A stretch of DNA of 57,257 nt from an uncultured Eubacterium sp. (GCA_910583555.1 CAJTXO010000020.1:1-57257); one strand, 5' to 3'; counted from the first letter of the stretch, positions 40,078 through 49,005 are shown. Numbers and translations are program-made. The notes: a model not told the origin generated them from the sequence alone.

Positions 40078-40524
40078 ATGGATTATGGAAAAGTCATATT
40101 TGTAAGTAAAGAGAACATTACTCTCAGTCCGATGGCTGAGTGGATCTTCAAGAGTATTTTAATGGATAAAGAAAAGGAGATCCTGTCCCGGGGATTGGTC
40201 GTACTGTTTCCGGAACCCCGCAATATGAAGGTGACGGACATACTCATCAATCACGCGGTTCCCTGTGAGGAGCAGTTTTCAACGGGATTTTCTCCGGCAG
40301 AGGTAACAGAGGATACACTGATCCTGACGATGAATTTTGTGGAAAAAGTCAAGGTTTTAGAGGAATTTGGCATTTCAGAACATGTATTTACGCTTCATGA
40401 ATTTGCGGGAGAGGAAGGCGAACTTCTGGAAATCCATGGGGGTGATGAGGATACATACGAAGCGAGTTATAATGAAATCAAAGAGCTGCTTTATAAGATC
40501 AAGAAAAAACTGCAGTGGACATAA
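40078..40524 (+). CDS. YwlE-like low-molecular-weight phosphatase fold lacking its catalytic residues
   Basis: The 148-residue protein sits between sua5 and rpiB, where B. subtilis has the protein-arginine phosphatase ywlE. The fold start is clear: 'VIFVSKENITLSPMAEWIF' matches the family's VLFVCxGNxCRSPMAE, but the nucleophile Cys is Ser10 and the phosphate-binding Arg is Leu16. The catalytic Asp of the usual DP motif is also absent; the region reads 'LLEIHGGDEDTYEASYNE'. All three catalytic positions are therefore lost while the frame is intact, which suggests a binding or regulatory role instead of catalysis. GGAAGGCGG lies before the ATG. It overlaps no neighbour and ends just before the rpiB ribosome site. 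Confidence 0.85.
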   Translation: MDYGKVIFVSKENITLSPMAEWIFKSILMDKEKEILSRGLVVLFPEPRNMKVTDILINHAVPCEEQFSTGFSPAEVTEDTLILTMNFVEKVKVLEEFGISEHVFTLHEFAGEEGELLEIHGGDEDTYEASYNEIKELLYKIKKKLQWT

Positions 40525-40538
40525 GGAGGGGTTATACC

Positions 40539-40964
40539 ATGATTGCATTAGGTAGTGATCAGGCAGGGTATGAATTGAAACAGGAGATCATTAAATATTT
40601 GGTGGATAAGGGACTGGAGTACAAGGACTACGGCAGTTATAATGCGGATCCGGTCGATTATCCGGTATACGGAAAGCTCGTGGGAAACGCGGTGGCCGAT
40701 GGGGAATGTGAGAAAGGGATCCTCATCTGCGGCACGGGAATCGGAATTTCCATCGCCGCCAATAAGATCAAAGGAGTCCGCGCGGCGCTCTGCAGCGATT
40801 GTTTCAGCGCGGAGGCCACGAGACTTCACAATGACGCGAATATCGTGGCGTTTGGCGCGCGTGTCGTCGGTCCGGGACTTGCTGTAAAGATCGTGGATAC
40901 GTTTTTGAATACGGAGTTTTCAGGAGCGGAGCGGCATGCGAGACGGGTAGCGATGCTCGAGTGA
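40539..40964 (+). CDS. rpiB: Ribose-5-phosphate isomerase B (RpiB/LacAB family)
   Basis: The 141-residue enzyme interconverts ribose 5-phosphate and ribulose 5-phosphate in the pentose phosphate pathway. 'MIALGSDQAGYELKQEI' (with D7 and the QAG variant of HAG), 'ILICGTGIGISIAANKIKG' with the catalytic Cys region, and 'RLHNDANIVAFGARVVG' are all present. The HAG motif of the classic family is QAG here, a modest change. AAGGAGG precedes the ATG. Confidence 0.9.
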   Translation: MIALGSDQAGYELKQEIIKYLVDKGLEYKDYGSYNADPVDYPVYGKLVGNAVADGECEKGILICGTGIGISIAANKIKGVRAALCSDCFSAEATRLHNDANIVAFGARVVGPGLAVKIVDTFLNTEFSGAERHARRVAMLE

Positions 40965-41013
40965 TACCGGGCAGGATACGGCTGTTTGCGCGGGAGCGTC
41001 GCAGGCGGCGGCA

Positions 41014-41104
41014 GGATGTCCCGTTGAGATGACCCATTCATAAAATGTCTCATTGATCGGATGTCCCGTTGATAGCATGTGCTGTTGACAGGATGCCCCG
41101 GTGT
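41014..41104 (+). repeat. Short imperfect repeats of GGATGTCCCGTTGA
   Basis: Copies begin at 41,014 and 41,059 (identical 14-mers), with degenerate copies at 41,043 (AAATGTCTCATTGA) and 41,091 (GGATGCCCC). They fill much of the 165-bp gap between rpiB and proC. No function is evident; it looks like a local slippage product. Confidence 0.6.
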
Positions 41105-41129
41105 GGGAACGCTCTAGATTGGAGATTTT

Positions 41130-41921
41130 ATGCTAGGATTTATCGGTTGTGGAAATATGGCGCAGGCGATGCTGAAAGGAATTTTAGACAAAAAATGTTA
41201 TCAGCCGGAGGAAATCATCGTTTCCCGCAGAAATGAGGAGGCGCTGGCACAGATCGAGAAAGCATTTTCGGTCTGTGTGACGACGGATAATAAAGAGGTG
41301 GCAAAGAAAGCCGATGTGCTGGTCCTGGCGGTGAAGCCGTTCCAGTTCGAGGCGGTGATCGGGGAGATCCGGGAAGCTGTCAGAGAAGAGACACTTGTTA
41401 TTTCGATCGCGGCAGGACAGACGATGGCGAATATAGAACGCCTTTTTGGAAAGAATATCCGATTAGTGAGAAGTATGCCAAATACGCCGGCTCTTGTGCT
41501 GGAAGGAGCGGCTGGTGTCTGTTTTAACGATGCCGTGAGCAAAGAAGATAAAAAGACGGCGATGGACATCTTTTCGAGTTTTGGGATCGCCCATGAGGTG
41601 AGCGAGTCGATGATGGACGCGGTGATCGGCGTGAGCGGAAGTTCTCCGGCGTACGTGTTTATGTTTATCGAGGCGATGGCCGATGCTGCCGTGGCGGAAG
41701 GGATGCCGCGGGCGCAGGCCTATGAACTGGCGGCGCAGGCCGTACTCGGAAGCGCGAAAATGGTATTGGAAACAGGGAAGCATCCGGGTGAATTGAAGGA
41801 CATGGTCTGTTCTCCGGCCGGCACGACGATCGAAGCCGTGCGTGTGCTGGAAAAAGAGGGATTTCGCAGCGCCGTAATGGAAGCTGTGAGTGCCTGTGCG
41901 AAAAAGGCACGGGAAATGTAA
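41130..41921 (+). CDS. proC: Pyrroline-5-carboxylate reductase
   Basis: The 263-residue enzyme reduces pyrroline-5-carboxylate with NAD(P)H to proline, the last step of proline synthesis. The nucleotide-binding start 'MLGFIGCGNMAQAMLKGIL' is complete, 'LVRSMPNTPALVLEGA' is the conserved dimer/active-site segment, and the signature 'HPGELKDMVCSPAGTTIEAV' is present. GGAG lies 7 bases before the ATG. It lies just ahead of the ATP synthase genes. Confidence 0.95.
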   Translation: MLGFIGCGNMAQAMLKGILDKKCYQPEEIIVSRRNEEALAQIEKAFSVCVTTDNKEVAKKADVLVLAVKPFQFEAVIGEIREAVREETLVISIAAGQTMANIERLFGKNIRLVRSMPNTPALVLEGAAGVCFNDAVSKEDKKTAMDIFSSFGIAHEVSESMMDAVIGVSGSSPAYVFMFIEAMADAAVAEGMPRAQAYELAAQAVLGSAKMVLETGKHPGELKDMVCSPAGTTIEAVRVLEKEGFRSAVMEAVSACAKKAREM

Positions 41922-41948
41922 TAATAAAGTAATAGTAGAAAGGTCGGC

Positions 41949-42284
41949 ATGATGAGAAAACGGGATAAAAAAAGAGAGCGCCGCGAACTTATCAACGCGT
42001 TTGCCATGCTTTTGCAGATTGGCCTCGCGATGATGACCTGTATGGCGATGAGTTTCGGTATTGGTTTTTATCTGGACCGGCTGCTCGGAACGAAGTACTG
42101 GATCATGATCTTTCTGCTGATCGGTATCATGGCATCGATCCGGAGCTTGTTTATCCTGACCGGAAAATTCCAGTCGCCCGGCAGTTCCCGCAAAATAACT
42201 GAGGGAAAACCGGCACAAGGACCAGAACACGGATCAGAGGTGAAGGGGGAGTCTGATGCAGGAAGCAAAAAAGACGCTCGTTAG
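41949..42284 (+). CDS. AtpZ/AtpI-type membrane protein of the ATP synthase operon
   Basis: The 111-residue protein has a basic start ('KRDKKRERRELIN'), two membrane segments ('LLQIGLAMMTCMAMSFGIG' and 'WIMIFLLIGIMASIRSLFIL') and a hydrophilic tail. This is the pattern of the small AtpZ/AtpI proteins at the head of F-ATPase operons, linked to assembly of the c ring or Mg2+/Ca2+ uptake. It overlaps the next gene by 29 bp. AAAGG lies before two adjacent ATGs. Confidence 0.75.
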   Translation: MMRKRDKKRERRELINAFAMLLQIGLAMMTCMAMSFGIGFYLDRLLGTKYWIMIFLLIGIMASIRSLFILTGKFQSPGSSRKITEGKPAQGPEHGSEVKGESDAGSKKDAR

Positions 42285-42660
42285 GGTGATCGTTCTCATA
42301 TGGATCCTGGCAGCAGCCGTTGCCGTGACGGGAATTGTCATTTCCATTTTTGTTCCCTTCGCGCTCGTTCCGTTTCTGCTCGGAGAGTTACTGGGGAGTA
42401 CGGTTTCGATGCTTTTGATGATGCACCGGTATTCCACGCTGGATGTCGAACTTGATATGAACCGGAAGAGTGCGGTCAACCACTCAAAGGTCATGGCGTC
42501 GCTGCGCGCCGTGGCAGCGCTTGCGGCACTTTTCCTCGCTTTTTATATGCCGCAGTGGTTTTCGCCCGTTTCCGTATTTGCCGGGCTGTTTGCCACAAAA
42601 GCGGCAGCGTTGTTATATCCTATTGTATTTCGGACGAAATGTCTGTCTGAGAATAAATAA
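42256..42660 (+). CDS. atpI: ATP synthase subunit I (AtpI-like)
   Basis: The 134-residue protein has four membrane segments, from 'VIVLIWILAAAVAVTG' to 'VSVFAGLFATKAAALLYPIVF', like the AtpI accessory proteins that help assemble the c ring. AGGGGGAG precedes the ATG inside the previous gene. It lies just before atpB. The family is loosely conserved, so the name rests on topology and position. Confidence 0.75.
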   Translation: MQEAKKTLVRVIVLIWILAAAVAVTGIVISIFVPFALVPFLLGELLGSTVSMLLMMHRYSTLDVELDMNRKSAVNHSKVMASLRAVAALAALFLAFYMPQWFSPVSVFAGLFATKAAALLYPIVFRTKCLSENK

Positions 42661-42717
42661 AATAGATGCCGAGGGCCCGCCGGGTTTTCTTTGGCTTCTG
42701 GAAAGGAGAAAGAATCG

Positions 42718-43425
42718 TTGGAAGTAGATTTTTATGTACATGGTTATAAACAGGTACAGATCGGCGACTTCTCGTTTTGGATCACGACGAGCCACGTATG
42801 TCTGGCTATCGTTCTGGTCGTGCTGATCGCGTTTGCGATCGTGGCAAACCGGGTGATCAAAAACGCGGATTACCGGAAAACCCCGACCGGGTTTCTGAAC
42901 GTGCTGGAACTTCTCGTGGAGACGATGGATAAGCTGATCGTGGACAATATGGGAAGAGTGCTGGCGCCGGGATTCCGCAATTATGTCAGTACACTGTTTT
43001 TGCTCATTATCACGTGCAATCTTTCCGGTCTGTTCGGGCTCCGGCCGCCGACAGCAGATTATGGCGTCACGCTTCCGCTTGCCCTGATCACGTTCTTTAT
43101 GATCCAGTATCAGGGATTCAAATGGCAGAAGATGGGCAAGATCAAAGGTTTGTTTGAACCGATCTTCTTGTTCCTGCCGGTGAATATCATCAGCGAGTTT
43201 GCCACGCCGGTATCCATGTCGCTGCGTCTGTTCGCCAACATTTTGTCGGGAACAATGATGATGGCGCTGATCTACGGCTTGCTGCCGAGAGTGGCGACGA
43301 TCGCCTGGCCGGCAGCGCTGCATGCGTATATGGATGTATTTTCGGGCGTACTGCAGGCGTATGTGTTTGCGATGCTGACGATGGTATTTATCGCCAACGC
43401 GGCGGGTGATGAAGCACAAGGATAG
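42718..43425 (+). CDS. atpB: F0 subunit a
   Basis: The 235-residue subunit a carries ions to and from the c ring. 'ATPVSMSLRLFANILSGTMM' contains the essential Arg of the fourth helix, and 'MQAYVFAMLTMVFIANA'-like residues end the protein. TTG at 42,718, 10 bases after AAAGGAG, is the probable start; an earlier TTG overlaps that site. It is followed by an unusual structured spacer before atpE. Confidence 0.93.
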   Translation: MEVDFYVHGYKQVQIGDFSFWITTSHVCLAIVLVVLIAFAIVANRVIKNADYRKTPTGFLNVLELLVETMDKLIVDNMGRVLAPGFRNYVSTLFLLIITCNLSGLFGLRPPTADYGVTLPLALITFFMIQYQGFKWQKMGKIKGLFEPIFLFLPVNIISEFATPVSMSLRLFANILSGTMMMALIYGLLPRVATIAWPAALHAYMDVFSGVLQAYVFAMLTMVFIANAAGDEAQG

Positions 43426-43544
43426 TGTGGATATAACTACTAAGCTTTCAAAATACGAAAGCTAAGGAGTTCTACGGCGGTGGAGCGCCTATCCACAACA
43501 TGAATTTTATTCATGTGGGAAGAACGCGAGAAGCAGCGTTCTTC
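43426..43544 (+). ncRNA. Candidate structured RNA element between atpB and atpE
   Basis: Directly after the atpB stop, TGTGGATA (43,426-43,433) pairs with TATCCACA (43,490-43,497). Inside it AGCTTTC/GAAAGCT (43,443-43,463) and GGCG/CGCC (43,476-43,489) form two hairpins, giving a three-way junction. Two more perfect hairpins follow: ACATGAAT/ATTCATGT (43,498-43,516) and GAAGAACGC/GCGTTCTTC (43,519-43,544). No T-run follows, and atpE starts 52 bp later after AAGGAGG. This may control processing, stability or translation so that subunit c is made in excess. I do not recognise a named RNA family. Confidence 0.6.
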
Positions 43545-43596
43545 ATGACTAGTTAGATTATTTTTAAAACAAAATTTTTTTAAGGAGGACTTTATT

Positions 43597-43854
43597 ATGA
43601 ACTTTTCAGGAGCAGATTTAATTAGCGCAGCTTCAGCGATTGGAGCAGGTTTGGCAGTTATCGCAGGTATTGGTCCTGGTGTAGGCCAGGGTATCGCAGC
43701 CGGTTACGGTGCAAATGCCGTAGGACGTAATCCGGGTGCAAAAGGAGATATTATGTCTACCATGCTTTTGGGGCAGGCCGTTGCCGAGACGACAGGTCTT
43801 TATGGTCTTGCGGTAGCGATGATCCTGCTGTTTGCAAACCCATTGATTCCGTAA
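43597..43854 (+). CDS. atpE: F0 subunit c, Na+-type residues
   Basis: The 85-residue hairpin of two membrane helices forms the rotor ring. Helix 1 holds 'GIGPGVGQGIAAGYGANAVG' and the polar loop is 'RNPGAKGD'. Helix 2 has 'QAVAETTGLYGLAVAMILL'. The combination of Gln in helix 1 and Glu-Thr with Tyr five residues after the Glu in helix 2 is the Na+-binding set known from Ilyobacter and other Na+-ATP synthases. AAGGAGG with ideal spacing precedes the ATG, in line with high expression. Confidence 0.93.
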   Translation: MNFSGADLISAASAIGAGLAVIAGIGPGVGQGIAAGYGANAVGRNPGAKGDIMSTMLLGQAVAETTGLYGLAVAMILLFANPLIP

Positions 43855-43918
43855 GCCATACACCGAGATCAGGAAATAATTTGAGCCGCATTTGATATGC
43901 GGAAGAAATGAGGTAGAT

Positions 43919-44437
43919 ATGGATAATAGAATTTTTGGACTTGATCCGCAGTTATTAGCCGATACGGTCATCACGCTGATTGCTATGCTGATATTGTTTG
44001 CGCTTCTATCTTATCTTCTTTTCAATCCGGCGAGGAAGCTGATACAGAAAAGGAAGGATTTTATCCAGTCACAGCTTGACGAGGCAGCAAAAGCCCAGTC
44101 GGACGCGATGAACATGAAATCCGAGTACGACGGTAAACTTTCCCAAGTGGATGCGGAAGCGGCGGAACTGCTCGCGGACGCAAGGCGCAAGGCGCTTGAC
44201 CGCGAAAAGGAGATCGTGGATAAGGCGTCCGAGGAGGCTCATCAGATCAAGGTTCGCGCGGAGAAGGAAGCCGAGCTTGAGAAGAGCAGGGTTCGTGACG
44301 AGATGAAGCAGGAAATGGTCCAGGTCGCATCTGCTATGGCGGGCCGGTTTGTGGCGGCATCCATTGATGAGAAGAAACAGGCACAGCTCATTGATGAAAC
44401 ATTGAAGGAAATGGGTGATGAGACATGGCAAAGTTAG
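43919..44437 (+). CDS. atpF: F0 subunit b
   Basis: The 172-residue stator subunit has one N-terminal membrane helix ('ITLIAMLILFALLSYLLF') and a long charged coiled coil with Ala/Glu/Lys heptads ('AAELLADARRKALDREKE'). It links subunit a to the delta subunit and the F1 head. ATG at 43,919 follows GAGGTAG. It overlaps atpH by 13 bp. Confidence 0.92.
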   Translation: MDNRIFGLDPQLLADTVITLIAMLILFALLSYLLFNPARKLIQKRKDFIQSQLDEAAKAQSDAMNMKSEYDGKLSQVDAEAAELLADARRKALDREKEIVDKASEEAHQIKVRAEKEAELEKSRVRDEMKQEMVQVASAMAGRFVAASIDEKKQAQLIDETLKEMGDETWQS

Positions 44438-44970
44438 TTTCTAAAGTATATGGTGACGCGCTGTTTTCTCTGGCAAAGGAGGAAGACAGACTGGATGAGA
44501 CATGGGAGGAAGTCAGGAATCTTTCCCTGGCGTTAAAGGAAAATAAAGAGTTTACCGGGATCATGACGCATCCGGATATGACGCAGGAAAAAGGCCTTGC
44601 CCTGCTGGAGGAAGCATTTAGCGGTAAACTTTCAGACATTATGATGGGATTTCTTCAGGTTCTAGTGAGAAAGGGACGCTTTTCCGAGGTTCTGTCAGTA
44701 TTGGATTATTTTGAGAAAGAAACGAAAGAGTTTAAGAGAATCGGCGTTGTCTACGTGACGACACCGGCAGAGCTTACCGGAACGCAAAAGTCCGGAATTG
44801 AAGAAAAACTGATACAGACTTCTGGTTACCAGAGCCTTGAGATGAACTATACGATCGACAAACGCCTTCTCGGAGGCATCAGGATCCGTATCGGGGACAG
44901 GGTTTTGGACAACAGCATTCAGACAAAGCTGGAGGAAATGACGAGAAGTTTAAGTAAGGTCAGGGTATAA
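44425..44970 (+). CDS. atpH: F1 subunit delta
   Basis: The 181-residue subunit connects the F1 head to the b stalk. 'VYGDALFSLAKEED' opens the N-terminal helical domain and 'GGIRIRIGDRVLDNSIQTKL' is the family's C-terminal signature. It overlaps atpF and ends 29 bp before atpA. Confidence 0.93.
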   Translation: MAKLVSKVYGDALFSLAKEEDRLDETWEEVRNLSLALKENKEFTGIMTHPDMTQEKGLALLEEAFSGKLSDIMMGFLQVLVRKGRFSEVLSVLDYFEKETKEFKRIGVVYVTTPAELTGTQKSGIEEKLIQTSGYQSLEMNYTIDKRLLGGIRIRIGDRVLDNSIQTKLEEMTRSLSKVRV

Positions 44971-44999
44971 ATTTCCAGGAAAGAAGGTGTTTATGTAAC

Positions 45000-46508
45000 A
45001 TGAATTTAAGACCTGAGGAAATAAGTTCAGTTATTAAAGATGAAATAAAGAAATACAGTACTGAGTTCGAAGTGTCAGATGTGGGAACGGTCATTCAGGT
45101 TGCGGACGGTATCGCGAGGATCCACGGCCTCGAAAAAGCGATGCAGGGTGAACTGCTGGAGTTTCCTAATGAGGTTTACGGCATGGTGCTGAATCTCGAG
45201 GAGGATAACGTAGGAGCTGTTCTGCTCGGGGACACTTCCAACATCAATGAAGGGGATACCGTGAAGACGACGGGGCGTGTCACGACTGTACCGGTCGGGG
45301 ATGCCATGCTCGGGCGCGTCGTCAATGCGCTGGGACAGCCGATTGACGGAAAAGGCCCGATCAATACGACGAAAGTTCGTCCGGTGGAGCGTGTGGCGAG
45401 CGGTGTTATTTCCCGTAAATCCGTAGATACTCCGCTGCAGACCGGAATCAAGGCGATCGACTCGATGGTGCCGATCGGACGTGGTCAGCGTGAGCTGATC
45501 ATTGGTGACAGACAGACCGGAAAGACGGCGATCGCGGTCGATACGATATTGAACCAGAAGGATCAGGATGTCCTTTGTATTTATGTGGCGATCGGACAGA
45601 AGGCGTCTACGGTTGCGAACATTGTAAAGACGCTGGAAGATAACGGCGCGATGGATTATACGACGGTTGTTGCTTCGACCGCCAGTGAACTGGCGCCGCT
45701 GCAGTATATCGCTCCGTATGCCGGATGCGCGATCGGTGAAGAGTGGATGGAAGCAGGAAAGGACGTCCTTATCATATATGACGACCTGACGAAACACGCG
45801 GCGGCATACCGTACGCTGGCATTACTCCTCCGCCGTCCGCCGGGACGTGAGGCGTATCCTGGTGATGTATTTTATCTGCATTCCAGACTTTTGGAGCGCG
45901 CGGCAAAGCTTTCGGATAAGCTGGGAGGCGGCTCACTTACCGCGCTTCCGATCATAGAGACACAGGCGGGCGACGTGTCCGCATACATTCCGACAAACGT
46001 GATCTCGATTACGGATGGTCAGATTTATCTGGAAACAGAGATGTTTAACTCGGGATTCCGTCCGGCTGTCAATCCGGGCCTCAGTGTATCCCGTGTCGGC
46101 GGTTCCGCGCAGATCAAGGCGATGAAGAAGATCGCCGGCCCGATTCGTATCGAACTGGCCCAGTATCGAGAGCTGGCGGCGTTTTCCCAGTTTGGTTCCG
46201 ATCTGGATGCCGATACGAAGGAAAAGCTCGATCAGGGTGAACGGATCCGTGAGATACTGAAACAGGGACAATATGCCCCGCTGCCGGTCTGGTATCAGGT
46301 TATCATCATCTATGCGGCAACAAATAAATATCTGCTGGATGTTCCGGTAGAAGATATTCTTTCCTTTGAAAAAGAACTCTTCGAGTTTATGGATACGAAA
46401 TATCCGGAAGTTCCTGCGGCAATCCGCGATGAGAAGGAAATCAGCAGCCAGACGGAGCAGAAACTGATCCAGGCGATCAAGGAGTTTAAGGTGCAGTTTA
46501 TGAAGTAG
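45000..46508 (+). CDS. atpA: F1 subunit alpha
   Basis: The 502-residue regulatory nucleotide-binding subunit has P-loop 'GDRQTGKTAIAVD' (about 169-181), 'IYDDLTKHAAAYR' and the signature 'PAVNPGLSVSRVGG'. The length is standard. It assembles with beta as the alternating hexamer. Confidence 0.97.
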   Translation: MNLRPEEISSVIKDEIKKYSTEFEVSDVGTVIQVADGIARIHGLEKAMQGELLEFPNEVYGMVLNLEEDNVGAVLLGDTSNINEGDTVKTTGRVTTVPVGDAMLGRVVNALGQPIDGKGPINTTKVRPVERVASGVISRKSVDTPLQTGIKAIDSMVPIGRGQRELIIGDRQTGKTAIAVDTILNQKDQDVLCIYVAIGQKASTVANIVKTLEDNGAMDYTTVVASTASELAPLQYIAPYAGCAIGEEWMEAGKDVLIIYDDLTKHAAAYRTLALLLRRPPGREAYPGDVFYLHSRLLERAAKLSDKLGGGSLTALPIIETQAGDVSAYIPTNVISITDGQIYLETEMFNSGFRPAVNPGLSVSRVGGSAQIKAMKKIAGPIRIELAQYRELAAFSQFGSDLDADTKEKLDQGERIREILKQGQYAPLPVWYQVIIIYAATNKYLLDVPVEDILSFEKELFEFMDTKYPEVPAAIRDEKEISSQTEQKLIQAIKEFKVQFMK

Positions 46509-46562
46509 GCCGCGAATGCGTCAGTGTGAGGGAAAGACACACTGCAGAATGGAGGATTTTAT

Positions 46563-47456
46563 ATGGCCTCGATGAGAGATATAAAAAGACGTAAGGCGAG
46601 TATACAGAGTACATCACAGATCACGAAGGCGATGAAGCTTGTTTCTACTGTGAAACTGCAGCATGCCAAAGGAAGGGCGGAGGAGACGAAGCCGTATTTT
46701 GATAAGATGTATGAAACGGTTTCCGGGATGCTTGCGAAGTCACAAAATGTCGACCATCCGCTTCTCACGGAGCGAAAGACGGACGGCCCGAAGAAAAAAG
46801 GCGTGATCCTGATCAGCTCGAACCGCGGACTGGCAGGCGGTTATAATTCCAATGTCGTTAAGCTTGTGACGCAGGGTGATTTTCCTGTGGAGCATACGGT
46901 TGTCTTTCCGGTTGGTCGAAAAGGGATGGAAGCGGTACAGCGTATTGGGTTTACGTGCCAGGGTGATTATTCTGAGGTGATGAACAATCCGCTGTTTGGC
47001 GACGCGGTTTCGATTGGGAAGACTGTTGTATCCGCGATGGAGAGCGGTGAGATCGATGAGGTGTATCTGGCGTATACCGTGTTTAAAAATACGGTGACCC
47101 ATATTCCGACCCTGATCAAAATGCTTCCGTTTTCGGAGGAAGATATACAGGAGATGACGAGGGAAGATGATGCGGCCGCCGAAAAGGGAGGCGCGCGTGC
47201 CCTGATGAATTATGAGCCTGATGAGTCGGAAGCGCTCGGCTACATTATACCGATGTATATGAACAGCCTTATTTTTGGCGCGCTGGTAGAGGCGGTGGCA
47301 AGTGAGAACGGCGCCCGTATGCAGGCGATGGATTCCGCCACCAGTAATGCGGAGGAGATGATTGACACGCTCAGCCTTCAGTACAACCGCGCAAGGCAGT
47401 CGGCAATCACGCAGGAATTGACAGAAATTGTCGCCGGAGCATCGGCGATCGAATAA
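46563..47456 (+). CDS. atpG: F1 subunit gamma
   Basis: The 297-residue central shaft subunit has the N-terminal 'RDIKRRKASIQSTSQITKAM' and C-terminal 'EMIDTLSLQYNRARQSAITQ' helices that form the coiled-coil rotor. 'ISSNRGLAGGYNSNV' is the typical middle motif. GGAGG precedes the ATG. Confidence 0.96.
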   Translation: MASMRDIKRRKASIQSTSQITKAMKLVSTVKLQHAKGRAEETKPYFDKMYETVSGMLAKSQNVDHPLLTERKTDGPKKKGVILISSNRGLAGGYNSNVVKLVTQGDFPVEHTVVFPVGRKGMEAVQRIGFTCQGDYSEVMNNPLFGDAVSIGKTVVSAMESGEIDEVYLAYTVFKNTVTHIPTLIKMLPFSEEDIQEMTREDDAAAEKGGARALMNYEPDESEALGYIIPMYMNSLIFGALVEAVASENGARMQAMDSATSNAEEMIDTLSLQYNRARQSAITQELTEIVAGASAIE

Positions 47457-47545
47457 AATCCCGGAAGGAATTTCCGAAAGGGAGAATACGGGCGGCTAGG
47501 ACTGCCTGCGAATGAGGATTATTAGAAAGGAGTGAGATTATCACT

Positions 47546-48949
47546 ATGGCAGAAAAGAAAGCTGGAACCAGCTCCGGAGTGATCACTCAGATTATAGGTG
47601 CCGTACTCGACATCCGGTTTCAGGAGGGAACGCTTCCTGAAATCTATGATGCGATCGAAATAGCGACAAAAGAGGGCGGGAAACTCGTGGTGGAAGTGGC
47701 GCAGCATCTTGGTGATGATACGGTGCGCTGTATCGCTATGGGACCGACCGATGGTCTCGTACGGGGAATGGAAGCAGTGGCTACCGGGTCGCCGATCACG
47801 GTGCCGGTAGGAGAGGAAACTCTCGGAAGGATGTTCAATGTTTTGGGAGAACCGATCGATGAAAAGGATCCTCCGAAGGTTTCTGAGCATCACCCGATCC
47901 ACAGAAAGGCTCCGGCATTTGCCGAGCAGTCTACCCAGGCAGAAATGCTGGAAACCGGTATCAAGGTCGTTGACCTTTTGTGCCCGTATCAAAAAGGCGG
48001 TAAGATCGGTCTGTTTGGCGGTGCCGGCGTAGGAAAGACCGTGCTGATCCAGGAGCTGATCACGAATATTGCTACGGAGCACGGCGGTTATTCAGTATTT
48101 ACAGGTGTAGGAGAGAGGACGAGAGAGGGAAATGACCTCTATTATGAAATGATCGAATCCGGCGTTATCGATAAGACGACGATGGTATTCGGACAGATGA
48201 ATGAGCCGCCAGGCGCGAGGATGCGAGTCGGGCTGGCCGGACTTACGATGGCGGAATATTTCCGTGACAGGGCAGGAAAGGACGTGCTCCTTTTCATTGA
48301 TAATATTTTCCGTTTCACACAGGCGGGATCCGAGGTTTCCGCACTTTTGGGACGTATGCCGAGTGCGGTTGGTTACCAGCCGACGCTGCAGACGGAGATG
48401 GGCGCCCTTCAGGAGAGGATCACATCGACGAAAAACGGTTCCATTACTTCCGTACAGGCCGTATATGTACCAGCCGACGACCTGACAGACCCGGCTCCGG
48501 CTACGACATTTGCCCATTTGGACGCGACGACGGTGCTTGACCGTTCGATTTCGGAACTTGGTATTTATCCGGCGGTGGATCCGCTCGGTTCCACATCGCG
48601 TATACTGGATCCCCGTATCGTCGGGGAAGAGCACTATCAGGTGGCGCGCGGTGTGCAGGAGATCTTACAGCGTTATAAAGAACTTCAGGACATTATCGCC
48701 ATCCTCGGTATGGATGAGCTCTCGGAGGATGAGAAGCTTTTGGTCAACCGTGCAAGGAAGGTGCAGAGATATTTGTCACAGCCGTTCTTCGTGGCAGAGC
48801 AGTTTACCGGAATGGAAGGGAAATATGTGCCGATTTCTGAAACGATCCGCGGATTTAAGGAAATCCTGGAAGGCAGACACGATGACATTCCAGAAAGCGC
48901 ATTTTTGAATGCGGGGACGATTGATGACGTTGTCGCGCGAAAGGCGTAA
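47546..48949 (+). CDS. atpD: F1 subunit beta
   Basis: The 467-residue catalytic subunit has P-loop 'GGAGVGKTVLIQELI', catalytic Glu in 'GVGERTREGNDLY', 'LLFIDNIFRFTQAGSEVSAL' and the signature 'PAVDPLGSTS'. GAAAGGAGTGAG precedes the ATG. Confidence 0.97.
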   Translation: MAEKKAGTSSGVITQIIGAVLDIRFQEGTLPEIYDAIEIATKEGGKLVVEVAQHLGDDTVRCIAMGPTDGLVRGMEAVATGSPITVPVGEETLGRMFNVLGEPIDEKDPPKVSEHHPIHRKAPAFAEQSTQAEMLETGIKVVDLLCPYQKGGKIGLFGGAGVGKTVLIQELITNIATEHGGYSVFTGVGERTREGNDLYYEMIESGVIDKTTMVFGQMNEPPGARMRVGLAGLTMAEYFRDRAGKDVLLFIDNIFRFTQAGSEVSALLGRMPSAVGYQPTLQTEMGALQERITSTKNGSITSVQAVYVPADDLTDPAPATTFAHLDATTVLDRSISELGIYPAVDPLGSTSRILDPRIVGEEHYQVARGVQEILQRYKELQDIIAILGMDELSEDEKLLVNRARKVQRYLSQPFFVAEQFTGMEGKYVPISETIRGFKEILEGRHDDIPESAFLNAGTIDDVVARKA

Positions 48950-49005
48950 TCAGATATGCTTAAAAAAGCCACGGAATGGAAATTTCGTGCAGAAATGAGG
49001 AAATT

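Noticed and set aside
41014..41104. Short repeats between rpiB and proC as a CRISPR array
   Set aside because: Copies are only 14 bp, degenerate and unevenly spaced (16-45 bp), with no cas genes.
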